The notes under the pieces: model-generated | Seen by the model: only the letters and a program-made list of their open reading frames with translations | Database searches by the model: none | Told to the model about the DNA's origin: nothing | Shown: piece after piece, positions 1 through 6,050 of the stretch | Numbering within the stretch: the stretch's first letter is position 1 | Layout: every line of letters starts with the position of its first letter | Translations under genes and position numbers: made by a program | Source: Terriglobia bacterium | GTDB taxonomy: Bacteria > Acidobacteriota > Terriglobia > UBA7540 | Reading direction: 5' to 3' | Length of the DNA: 12,873 nucleotides | Assembly: GCA_030049455.1 (NCBI GenBank) | Contig: JASIKV010000313.1 | Span: 1-12,873, forward strand

Positions 1-334
1 GATGATAAACTTCCGGGTGGCCGTTCACAACCTGAAGGGCCAGATTGTCGGCCGCAGGCTTCGTTTCCCCCGCGAAGCGCACCGCGAAGCGATAGTGAAC
101 CCCCGATCCGTCCTGTGCGGCCTCGGAAATAATTCGAAGTTGGACCGCATCACCCACGTCATACGTGATGCGGTCGGTTGCCGCTTGAAGATTGGCTTGG
201 GGAGGAGCACCAACCGCCACGCCGGGCGCGCAGGTCAGGCACGCTGCGATCAGAAAGACCGGAATCCACGCCGCCCCGGATTTTCCCGGGGCCGGTATTT
301 CTCGCTGGTTGTGCGTGATTTTCCTTCGCGCCAT
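1..334 (-). CDS. Exported protein or lipoprotein of unknown function, N-terminal part
   Basis: This minus-strand reading frame begins with ATG at 334 and stays open to the window edge, giving 111 residues with the C-terminus missing. The N-terminus (MARRKITHNQREIPAPG...) is basic and long. A hydrophobic stretch at about residues 23-43 (AWIPVFLIAACLTCAPGVAV) follows. Cleavage by signal peptidase I after VAVGA (residue 43) is possible. IAAC at residues 29-32 also fits a lipobox, so a lipoprotein is an alternative. The mature part (TDRITYDVGDAVQLRI, then HYRFAVRFAGETKP) alternates polar and hydrophobic residues like a beta-sandwich domain. I do not recognise the family. Start support: a G-rich Shine-Dalgarno-like stretch (GGGGGTG) lies just upstream, and a consensus TATAAT -10 sits about 25 bases before the ATG. 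The gene is divergent from the sugar isomerase gene. Function cannot be assigned from this fragment. Confidence 0.72.
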   Translation of the reverse strand, partial: MARRKITHNQREIPAPGKSGAAWIPVFLIAACLTCAPGVAVGAPPQANLQAATDRITYDVGDAVQLRIISEAAQDGSGVHYRFAVRFAGETKPAADNLALQVVNGHPEVYH

Positions 335-358
335 ACGGTCACCCCCAAAGGTGTTGGG

Positions 359-387
359 ATTATAGAATTCCCGCCGGGGCGCGTCCA
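359..387 (-). promoter_or_regulatory. Sigma-70-type promoter for the minus-strand exported protein
   Basis: On the minus strand there is a perfect -10 TATAAT (364-359). It is preceded at exactly 17 bases by TGGACG (387-382), which matches four of six bases of the TTGACA -35. Transcription would start near 352, leaving a short leader of about 18 bases before the ATG at 334. Both the position and the near-consensus match support it. Confidence 0.55.
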
Positions 388-408
388 GCGATGCTTGCGG
401 AAAATCAT

Positions 409-460
409 TCGTGGCGCGGGCATCCTGCCCGTGCGTATGAGCACGATGCCCATGCCACGA
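409..460. repeat. REP-like imperfect palindrome in the divergent gap
   Basis: TCGTGGCGCGGGCAT (409-423) is complementary to ATGCCCATGCCACGA (446-460) at 13 of 15 positions. Inside it, CGTGC (430-434) pairs with GCACG (441-445) around a six-base loop. An alternative hairpin pairs CGGGCA (417-422) with TGCCCG (426-431). The flanks AAAAT (401-405) and ATTTT (468-472) extend the symmetry. It resembles the GC-rich intergenic REP/BIME-type palindromes that occur in many copies in some bacterial genomes. No second copy is visible in this window, so the repetitive nature is inferred. Confidence 0.5.
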
Positions 461-476
461 GGACCGCATTTTGACT

Positions 477-482
477 TATACT
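477..482 (+). promoter_or_regulatory. Candidate -10 element for the sugar isomerase gene
   Basis: TATACT matches five of six bases of the -10 consensus and lies 25 bases before the ATG at 507. That would start transcription a few bases before the GGGGAGG ribosome binding site. No good -35 is present at 16-18 bases, so this is a weak call. Confidence 0.25.
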
Positions 483-506
483 TTCCACGACGCTGGGGAG
501 GTCAGA

Positions 507-1619
507 ATGGCAGAGCGGAAAGGGGCAGGCACAGTGAGCCGAAGAAATTTTCTTGCAACGACCGGAAGCCTGATGGCGGCGCCCGGAATGGCCGGTGGAA
601 GGGTGGCGGCGCGCGAATCGCCCGCTTCGTCTCCCTTGCGCACTCCAACGGCGTTGCGCAAAATTCCCATCGGAGTTTTTGACAACGCCCTCGCAGACCT
701 TTCTCTCGATGAAATGCTCGACAAGCTTTCGGATCTGGGGCTTGAAGCCGTGGAAGTCGGCGCCAAGGGCTCGAAGCACTGCCCCACGCCCGAGCTTTTG
801 GCTGATCCCGCCAAGGCTCGTGCGTGGAAGAAAAAATTCGAAGACCGCAACATCCGCGTAGGAGCGTTCAGCATCCACGGCAATCCCATTCATCCCGATC
901 CCGCCATCGCCGCGCGCGACGACCAGTTTTTCCGCAACGGCGTGCTGCTGGCCGAGCTACTGGAAGTGCCCGTCGTCGTGGGATTCTCCGGCTGCCCGGG
1001 CGGCTCGCCGGAGGACAAAACGCCGAACTGGATCACCTACCGCTGGCCCGCCCAGATTGAGGAAATGTACAAGTACCAGTGGACAGAAAAGGTTATTCCC
1101 TACTGGAAGCAGGCGGCTGCCTTCGCGCGCCAGCACGGCGTGCGCAGAATCGCACTCGAGATGCATCCGAATTTCGTTGTCTACAATCCGCACACACTCA
1201 TAAGACTGCGCGAGGCGGCGGGTGAGGAAATCGGCGCCAACTGCGACCTGAGCCATCTGTTCTGGCAGGGCTGCGACCCGGTTGAAACCGTGCGATTCCT
1301 CGGAAAGCACGGAGCGCTTTTCCACGCGCACATGAAAGACACGGTGATTGTCCCGGAGATCGCTGCTGAAACCGGCGTGCTGAATTTTTCCGAGAACCCT
1401 GCAAAGTCCACGGAGGGTTCGGTCTATTTTCGGGCGGTCGGTTATGGCCACGGCGCACAACTGTGGAAGGAGATCGTCAAAACCTACATGGAGCAGGATT
1501 ACCAGGGCATCTTCAGCATTGAAAACGAGGACCCGATTCTCCCGGGGGCCGCGGGAGTTGAGCGCGCCGCGTATGTACTGAAAAACGTGCGCGCGGAGTT
1601 GCTGGCGGAAAGCTCGTAG
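507..1619 (+). CDS. Tat-exported sugar phosphate isomerase/epimerase-like TIM-barrel protein
   Basis: This 370-residue protein has a twin-arginine signal (SRRNFLATTG, residues 11-20) followed by a small-residue hydrophobic stretch, so it is probably folded in the cytoplasm and exported. The rest reads as a xylose-isomerase-like (AP endonuclease 2 family) TIM barrel. Candidate metal ligands are E218 (IALEMH), D247 and H250 (CDLSH), H273/H275 (HAHMKD) and E339 (SIENED), spaced as in sugar isomerases and epimerases of this superfamily. The substrate is unknown; an isomerisation or epimerisation of a sugar or keto-sugar is the family expectation. I chose ATG 507 because GGGGAGG (495-501) lies five bases upstream and the Tat motif then starts near the N-terminus. 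A TTG at 471 is in frame but poorly placed. The Gfo/Idh/MocA gene follows 88 bases later, suggesting a joint pathway. Confidence 0.88.
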   Translation: MAERKGAGTVSRRNFLATTGSLMAAPGMAGGRVAARESPASSPLRTPTALRKIPIGVFDNALADLSLDEMLDKLSDLGLEAVEVGAKGSKHCPTPELLADPAKARAWKKKFEDRNIRVGAFSIHGNPIHPDPAIAARDDQFFRNGVLLAELLEVPVVVGFSGCPGGSPEDKTPNWITYRWPAQIEEMYKYQWTEKVIPYWKQAAAFARQHGVRRIALEMHPNFVVYNPHTLIRLREAAGEEIGANCDLSHLFWQGCDPVETVRFLGKHGALFHAHMKDTVIVPEIAAETGVLNFSENPAKSTEGSVYFRAVGYGHGAQLWKEIVKTYMEQDYQGIFSIENEDPILPGAAGVERAAYVLKNVRAELLAESS

Positions 1620-1690
1620 GGCAATCTCACCCATAAACTCAGGGCGCAGAGTGGGCAATTTGCTAGAATAAGCTTTCGGAAAGGCAATGC

Positions 1691-1700
1691 GGGAGGAGGA
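1691..1700 (+). promoter_or_regulatory. Ribosome binding site that fixes the oxidoreductase start at 1708
   Basis: GGGAGGAGGA lies seven bases before ATG 1708. It is inside the coding sequence if the upstream in-frame ATG 1687 were used. The later ATG also places the twin-arginine motif at residues 4-5, so 1708 is the better start. Confidence 0.8.
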
Positions 1701-1707
1701 ATTTGAT

Positions 1708-2943
1708 ATGTCAAATCGACGTGACTTTATGCAAAAGGCATTGGGGGGCTCTGCGGCGTTGGCGGCTTACGGACTTCTCCCTTCCAGCCGCGTGCTGGGG
1801 GCGAATGACCGGATTCGTATCGGGCTGATCGGAGCGGGCGGGCGCGGAACGCAGATCTTCAAGGCTGCCCTGAAGTGTCCCAATGTGGAGGGCGCGGCTG
1901 TGGCGGACGTCTACACGCGCCGGCTGGACGAAATCAAAGCCATCGTGCCGGGCATCTCCACTTACAGCGATTTCCGAAAACTCTTGGACGACAAAAGCAT
2001 CGATGCTGTTTTGATCGCTACACCGCAGCACCTGCACGCGCTCAATTTCATACCCGCTATCCTGGCGGGCAAGGACGTTTACCAGGAAAAGAACATGGCG
2101 TTCAATCCTGACCACGCCAAGCGCATGCGCAAAGCCTACGAGGGTTCCGGTCGCGTGGTTCAGGTGGGCATTCAGGGCACCAGCTCATCGGCCGTTGCGA
2201 AGGCGCGAGAATATCTCGATCCCGATCACGTCGGTGACCTCACGCAGCTTCACACTTTTCATTACCGCAACGCGCCGTACGGCGGCTGGAAGCGCGCAAT
2301 TCCCTCGGATTGCGATCTTCAGCATGTGGATTGGAAGGCGTTTGAAGGTGAGGCCAAGGAGCACGCCTTTGACCCCAACCGTTTCATCAACTGGCGATTC
2401 TTTTGGGATTACTCCGGCGGAAACGTTTATGAAAACATGGTCCACCAGGTCGGACTGTGGTTCAAACTCCTGGACCTGAAGATTCCCCAGCATATCACGA
2501 TGGTGGGCGCGAACTATCTCTCGCCGGACATGCAGGTGCCCGATACCATGAACGTGTCGATGATTCACCACGAGAAGATCATGTTCACGTGGAACTCGAT
2601 GTTCGGGAACAACCTGATGGGCGCGGGCTACGATGAGGCGCTGGGCACAAAGGGGACAATCCTTCGCGACGAGAGCTTCAACGTGCGGTTTGTTCCGCAG
2701 GAGAAGAGGTCAACCGAGCCGTCGCTGGGCGCGGCGCCTGGCCACGCGCCCGACATCGTGGGTATGAGCGACGTCACGGTGCTCCATATGCAAAACTTCT
2801 TCGATTGCGTGCGCAGCCGCATGGAGCCCAACTGCCCGTTTGAGCTGGGATTCCGCGCCGCCATTGCCTGCCGCATGGCAGTGGAATCCTATCGCCAGGG
2901 CCGGACGGTAAGCTGGGACGAGCAGAAGGAAGAGATAGTTTAG
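1708..2943 (+). CDS. Tat-exported Gfo/Idh/MocA family NAD(P)-dependent oxidoreductase
   Basis: This 411-residue protein starts with a Tat-type signal (NRRDFMQK, RR at residues 4-5; likely cleavage near VLGA, residue 32). A Rossmann fold follows with the dinucleotide motif GAGGRG (42-47), then ATPQHLHA (105-111). The family's EKP lysine region reads YQEKNMAF, with K128 kept and proline replaced by N129. The C-terminal alpha/beta domain has WDYSGGNVYENMVHQ (233-247) in the place of the usual substrate and catalytic histidine segment (H246). Members oxidise or reduce sugar hydroxyl/keto groups. Exported members such as the Zymomonas glucose-fructose oxidoreductase carry a tightly bound cofactor. 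The neighbouring TIM-barrel enzyme is also Tat-exported, which suggests both act on one sugar in the periplasm. The substrate is not known. A -10-like TAGAAT (1664-1669) lies upstream, but without a -35. Confidence 0.92.
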   Translation: MSNRRDFMQKALGGSAALAAYGLLPSSRVLGANDRIRIGLIGAGGRGTQIFKAALKCPNVEGAAVADVYTRRLDEIKAIVPGISTYSDFRKLLDDKSIDAVLIATPQHLHALNFIPAILAGKDVYQEKNMAFNPDHAKRMRKAYEGSGRVVQVGIQGTSSSAVAKAREYLDPDHVGDLTQLHTFHYRNAPYGGWKRAIPSDCDLQHVDWKAFEGEAKEHAFDPNRFINWRFFWDYSGGNVYENMVHQVGLWFKLLDLKIPQHITMVGANYLSPDMQVPDTMNVSMIHHEKIMFTWNSMFGNNLMGAGYDEALGTKGTILRDESFNVRFVPQEKRSTEPSLGAAPGHAPDIVGMSDVTVLHMQNFFDCVRSRMEPNCPFELGFRAAIACRMAVESYRQGRTVSWDEQKEEIV

Positions 2944-2985
2944 CGCGCGGTTGAAGGTCGGCCAGGGCTGCGGTTTGCGGATGGG

Positions 2986-3711
2986 TTAGGGAGCCTTTGT
3001 TTCCGCTGCCGGGGGAGTGGCTTCCGGGATCGGAGATCGCGTGGCTTTGCTGACCGCCTGCACCAACACACCGGCATCTTCCGGAATTGCGACTTTTCCA
3101 TCCAAAATGCTTTCAATGTGCGCAGGCTGGCCGTACATGGCCTCGTTCCCCGTGTCGTCCGGCTGCACGACCGCTCCGCTCAGGCTGATTCCCGCAAACG
3201 CGCCCCGACTGCGAGAGTAGGTTAGAATCTCCGCGTGCAGCTCGATATCCGTGCTGGCGGCCGCGCTTCTGCCCACCGGCCCCGCCGCAGCGGAAAGGTC
3301 GCCGCCAATCCGGAACTTGTCGCTCAGGAGCTTTTGCAATCCGCGCCGCCCGCGGAAAACCAGAATGAAATCCGTAGATGAGCCGCCAATCTGAAACCCC
3401 ACGCTGCCGCCGCTCACGGTCAGAAATACCGGCGCGCTCCAACTTTTCGGGCCGCGGCAGGTGACCAGACCTTTACCGTAATTTCCGCCGACCACAAATG
3501 CCAGCTTCTTCTCCGCGGGAATAACTGCAATGCACTTTGCCGACGCCAGCAGGTCGCCGGGAATGGCCTTGTCAGGCGCGCTCATAATTTCCTCAAAAAT
3601 CTGGGCAGAATCTTCGATGCGGTGGACATCGTCCTCGCGATTCGAGCTGGCCTGCGCCGAAACGCAGAGCCCCAGACTCATGATCATGTAAAGCACAGCG
3701 GATTTGCGCAT
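2986..3711 (-). CDS. Secreted SYLF-domain (Ysc84-type) lipid-binding protein
   Basis: This 241-residue protein has an N-terminal signal peptide (MRKSAVLYMIMSLGLCVSAQ, likely cut after VSAQA at residue 21). One SYLF domain then fills most of the chain. Diagnostic stretches are the opening helix and SAKCIAVIP (57-65), GGNYGKGLVTCR (75-86), GFQIGGSSTDF (105-115) and AGISLSGAVVQPD (173-185). SYLF domains bind phosphoinositide-type or other anionic lipids in eukaryotic Ysc84/SH3YL1. Bacterial exported members have no firmly established role but are assumed to be envelope proteins. The C-terminal tail (residues 224-241) is proline and alanine rich. CCTCC at 3720-3724 (GGAGG on the coding strand) lies eight bases from the start and supports ATG 3711. 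The gene converges with the oxidoreductase gene with only 42 bases between stops and shows no functional link to it. Confidence 0.9.
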   Translation of the reverse strand: MRKSAVLYMIMSLGLCVSAQASSNREDDVHRIEDSAQIFEEIMSAPDKAIPGDLLASAKCIAVIPAEKKLAFVVGGNYGKGLVTCRGPKSWSAPVFLTVSGGSVGFQIGGSSTDFILVFRGRRGLQKLLSDKFRIGGDLSAAAGPVGRSAAASTDIELHAEILTYSRSRGAFAGISLSGAVVQPDDTGNEAMYGQPAHIESILDGKVAIPEDAGVLVQAVSKATRSPIPEATPPAAETKAP

Positions 3712-3724
3712 GCTTCAGGCCTCC

Positions 3725-3956
3725 ATTCGAGGGTTCAAGCAAGCTGTTGAAAGTTTTGCAAATGAGGGAGCAAGGAAGACTTCGCGAGCAGGCGCCGGCG
3801 GCAGGAACCAGGGTAGTATATCCCGCACATCCTGCGCTGGGCGAAAGACGAAAGCCATACCAAAGCCATTTTAGTACGAAACATCGTTTGGAAGCACGAA
3901 AACGCTCAGCATTCGGCGGAATGGAGAATCCTTTCCGTGCTCTTCGCATCAAAAGG
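3725..3956. other. Non-coding stretch upstream of the SYLF gene
   Basis: No convincing gene is present here. On the minus strand, TATACT (3820-3815) and TAAAAT (3873-3868) are possible -10 elements for the SYLF gene. Neither has a recognisable -35 at normal spacing. Reading frames across this stretch have no ribosome binding site and a composition unlike their neighbours. Confidence 0.4.
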
Positions 3957-3959
3957 TTG

Positions 3960-3986
3960 TTGACGCATTCTAACGATGATGATAAT
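3960..3986 (+). promoter_or_regulatory. Candidate promoter for the structured RNA ahead of the permease gene
   Basis: TTGACG (3960-3965, five of six to the -35 consensus) is followed by GATAAT (3981-3986, five of six to the -10). The spacing is 15 bases, which is short. TTGTTG at 3957-3962 gives an 18-base spacer with a poorer -35. Transcription would begin near 3993. It is oriented toward the terminator at 4139-4179 and the permease/cysH pair. Confidence 0.4.
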
Positions 3987-3992
3987 CTGCTG

Positions 3993-4179
3993 TCCGTTGA
4001 ATCGATGATAAAGAATTTCCATTCCGTGAGGAGCAACGCCGCCGCGCAGATGTGTTGTTGTACGCCATCCGCCAGCGGCAATTTGTCCTCAGGGAATAGA
4101 GATTCGTAAGACGCTCTAATACAAGTACGAAACCTGAGACGCCCGCTGACGGATAAGCCGCAGCGGGCGTTTTGCTTTT
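3993..4179 (+). ncRNA. Candidate structured RNA: small RNA or attenuating leader
   Basis: The segment runs from a promoter-like motif to a strong intrinsic terminator and holds an imperfect long hairpin. ATTCCGTGAGGA (4021-4032) pairs with TCCTCAGGGAAT (4086-4097) at 11 of 12 positions. After an internal loop, GCCGC (4038-4042) pairs with GCGGC (4075-4079). GAATC (3999-4003) can also close against GATTC (4101-4105). CAGCGG (4073-4078), part of the inner helix, is complementary to CCGCTG (4143-4148) in the terminator's left arm. The two pairings therefore exclude each other, as in attenuators and riboswitches. No clear promoter lies between the terminator and the permease start, which favours a leader over a free small RNA. 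I do not recognise a known RNA family. Confidence 0.4.
4139..4179 (+). terminator. Intrinsic terminator
   Basis: ACGCCCGCTG (4139-4148) and CAGCGGGCGT (4161-4170) form a perfect 10-base-pair stem. CGG/CCG inside the loop adds three pairs across a one-base bulge. TTTTGCTTTT follows directly (4170-4179). It ends transcription on the plus strand 73 bases before the permease start. The minus-strand side lacks a comparable T tract. Confidence 0.8.
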
Positions 4180-4252
4180 ACCGGCTTTACCCGGAGCAAA
4201 GGCAACCTTTACCGCCAGCGGAAGCTTGGCCGGGAAGGTTTGCAGGAACCAA

Positions 4253-5023
4253 ATGTTGGTAACACTTTTGGGATTCATTACGGGAACGCTGATCGGACTG
4301 ACGGGCACAGGCGGAGGCGTGCTGCTCACACCGCTGCTGATGGTGTTGACACCGTATCCCGTCGTTACTCTGATCGGGACGGACATCGTCAACGGTGCCT
4401 TCACCAAGTTGCTGGGGGTTTTTGAGCACCGCCGCCTGGGCCAAGTGCGCTGGCAACTCGCGACGTTTCTGATAGCCGGAACTGTTCCGGGCACAGTGGG
4501 CGGAATCTACCTGCTCAGCTACCTGAAATCCCGGTTAGCGGGCGCTGAATTGGACCATTTTCTGCGGTTGGTGCTTGGAATAACGCTGTTTTGCGTGGCC
4601 ATTCTGCTGCCCTTTGTCCGGCTGGGGAAAGTCAAGACTCCAAAGGACTGGGTGGACAATCCCACACGAAGCGCTCGTCTGAAGCTTGTGGCCGTGGGTG
4701 CATTCGTGGGATTCCTCGTGGCGCTGACTTCCATCGGCAGCGGGAGCCTGCTGATGATCTTTCTGCTGCTCCTTACACCCTATCCGCTGGGGGAATTGGT
4801 TGGGACCGACATTGTATATGGGCTTGCGACCATGGCGTTGGCGGGAACGATGCACGTGCGCATGGGCCACTTTGACAGCAGCCTTTTCCTGCACGTGGTG
4901 GCGGGATCTTTGCCTGGCGTCGTACTGGGAAGCCGTTTGACCCGCATCATTCCCGAGCGTTATTTCAGTTGGCTGTTCACGATTCTTTATTTCTCCCTGG
5001 GAACGCGATTAATCGTCGGGTAA
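4253..5023 (+). CDS. TauE/SafE (TSUP) family anion permease
   Basis: This 256-residue, almost wholly hydrophobic protein has about seven to eight membrane segments and two homologous halves, as in the TauE/SafE family. The half-repeats are plain: LTPYPVVTLIGTDIVNG (32-48) against LTPYPLGELVGTDIVYG (174-190). Each is preceded by a glycine-rich turn, TGTGGG (17-22) and SIGSGS (160-165). The family moves sulfite, sulfoacetate, thiosulfate or other sulfur-containing anions across the inner membrane. Direction and substrate vary and cannot be read here. The gene lies 98 bases before cysH on the same strand, so sulfate/sulfite uptake or removal of excess sulfite is the likely role. ATG 4253 is chosen because AGGA (4244-4247) lies five bases upstream. 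A longer in-frame start at TTG 4172 would fall inside the terminator's T tract. Expression may be controlled by that terminator. Confidence 0.9.
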   Translation: MLVTLLGFITGTLIGLTGTGGGVLLTPLLMVLTPYPVVTLIGTDIVNGAFTKLLGVFEHRRLGQVRWQLATFLIAGTVPGTVGGIYLLSYLKSRLAGAELDHFLRLVLGITLFCVAILLPFVRLGKVKTPKDWVDNPTRSARLKLVAVGAFVGFLVALTSIGSGSLLMIFLLLLTPYPLGELVGTDIVYGLATMALAGTMHVRMGHFDSSLFLHVVAGSLPGVVLGSRLTRIIPERYFSWLFTILYFSLGTRLIVG

Positions 5024-5073
5024 TCAGGATGCAGTAGGCCGGGAGTTTCCGATCTCCATTTTCGAAACCACTT

Positions 5074-5087
5074 GGAGTCTGGACTCC
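5074..5087. promoter_or_regulatory. Palindrome upstream of cysH, possible operator or hairpin
   Basis: GGAGTC (5074-5079) and GACTCC (5082-5087) form a perfect palindrome around TG, ending 34 bases before the cysH start. It could be a regulator binding site, or an RNA hairpin (five pairs, CTGG loop) in the intercistronic region. GTTTC (5045-5049) and GAAAC (5064-5068) form a second, weaker inverted repeat just upstream. No regulator is identifiable. Confidence 0.3.
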
Positions 5088-5121
5088 TCAATCAAATACT
5101 TAGGAAAAGGAAAAAGACGAT

Positions 5122-5853
5122 ATGCCACTTGAGGTCGCAGATTATGCCGAGCTTGCCGAGACTTATGCACAGCGGCATCCGAGTGAAATTCTTGCTTTGG
5201 CGTTTGAGATGTTTGCTCCCAGCGTCGGAATCAGCTTCAGCGGCGCGGAAGACGTGGTGCTGGTGGATATGGCGGCAAAGCTGGGGGGCAGGTTCCGAGT
5301 CTTCTCGCTCGACACAGGGCGGCTTCACCCGGAGACGCTCCTCTTTCTCGATAGGGTCCGGGAACGATACAAGGTTCCCATTGAGGTTTATTTTCCCAAG
5401 CCGGAAGCCGTGGAAAAACTGGTTCGGGAAAAGGGCCTGTTTTCATTTTATAAAGACGGCCACCAGGAGTGCTGCGGCGTTCGCAAAGTGGAGCCTCTTC
5501 GGCGCGCCCTCTCGATTTTCAGCGCGTGGGTCACGGGGCAGCGCCGGGACCAAAGCCCTTCGACGCGCTCCTACGTGCCTGTGGTGCAGGCGGACCCCAC
5601 TTTTTCAACCCCGACCCATGAGCTGGTGAAGTTCAATCCTCTGGCCAATTGGAGCTCCAAGCAGGTTTGGGAATACATCCGCGAAAACGATGTTCCGTTC
5701 AATCCGCTGCACGGCCGTGGATTCATCTCCATCGGATGCGAGCCGTGCACGCGAGCCGTTATGCCCGGCCAACACGAGCGCGAGGGCCGCTGGTGGTGGG
5801 AAGAAGCCACCAAGAAAGAGTGCGGTCTCCATTCGGGCAACAAAGTGGCCTGA
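5122..5853 (+). CDS. cysH: Phosphoadenylyl/adenylyl-sulfate reductase, [4Fe-4S] type (CysH)
   Basis: This 243-residue enzyme reduces activated sulfate (APS and/or PAPS) to sulfite in assimilatory sulfate reduction, with thioredoxin or glutaredoxin as electron donor. The PP-loop-type nucleotide motif is SFSGAED (38-44), followed by SLDTGRLHPET (62-72). The TGQRRDQSPSTR segment (138-149) is typical of the family. C117-C118 (ECCGVRK) and C206/C209 (GCEPCT) supply four cysteines for a [4Fe-4S] cluster, the mark of the bacterial APS-using or dual-specific branch. The catalytic cysteine is C234 in the C-terminal ECGLH. Length is normal. A purine-rich AGGAAAAGG precedes the ATG by about 11 bases, so the ribosome binding site is modest. 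No cysD, cysN or cysI is seen in the window. APS rather than PAPS is the likely substrate, but this is an inference. Confidence 0.95.
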   Translation: MPLEVADYAELAETYAQRHPSEILALAFEMFAPSVGISFSGAEDVVLVDMAAKLGGRFRVFSLDTGRLHPETLLFLDRVRERYKVPIEVYFPKPEAVEKLVREKGLFSFYKDGHQECCGVRKVEPLRRALSIFSAWVTGQRRDQSPSTRSYVPVVQADPTFSTPTHELVKFNPLANWSSKQVWEYIRENDVPFNPLHGRGFISIGCEPCTRAVMPGQHEREGRWWWEEATKKECGLHSGNKVA

Positions 5854-5869
5854 GCAACGCTGCCTCTGC

Positions 5870-5967
5870 CATCGAGGATTGGGGCGTCAAAGCGCGCTCA
5901 CTCCTCGATGCGGAGGTTGCTATCCCCTTCCACCTTTGCCGAGCGCAGCGCGAAGCTGCGAAGCGGC
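5870..5967. other. Two inverted repeats between convergent cysH and thyX
   Basis: CATCGAGGA (5870-5878) and TCCTCGATG (5902-5910) are a perfect nine-base inverted repeat. Farther on, CGCAGC (5944-5949) and GCTGCG (5955-5960) pair around GCGAA, with outer GCCG/CGGC (5938-5941, 5964-5967). Neither is followed by a T tract on either strand, so they are not standard intrinsic terminators. Their place between two converging genes suggests a role in stopping or stabilising transcripts. Confidence 0.35.
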
Positions 5968-6050
5968 GACACGAGAACCCAACCCCATTCTGTAAATACC
6001 ACGAACTGAGGACGGGATTGCACCGGGTCAGCGCTCAGGAGTGGGCCCAG

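Noticed and set aside
471..506. An upstream TTG start for the sugar isomerase
   Set aside because: It would put 12 residues before the ATG and overlap the -10-like and ribosome-binding sequences. ATG 507 has GGGGAGG at ideal spacing.
3593..4081. A minus-strand open frame overlapping the SYLF gene start
   Set aside because: It overlaps a confident gene in another frame and has no family resemblance or start signal.
3747..4109. A 120-residue plus-strand open frame in the gap upstream of the permease gene
   Set aside because: It has no ribosome binding site, shows no recognisable domain, has odd runs such as CCC and DDD, and overlaps the structured RNA candidate.
3993..4179. Identification of the structured RNA as 6S RNA, SRP RNA or a SAM or TPP riboswitch
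   Set aside because: It lacks the 6S closing stem with central bubble, the SRP GGAAG-type tetraloop region and the conserved cores of SAM or TPP riboswitches. ACCTGAG near 4132 is not enough for TPP.
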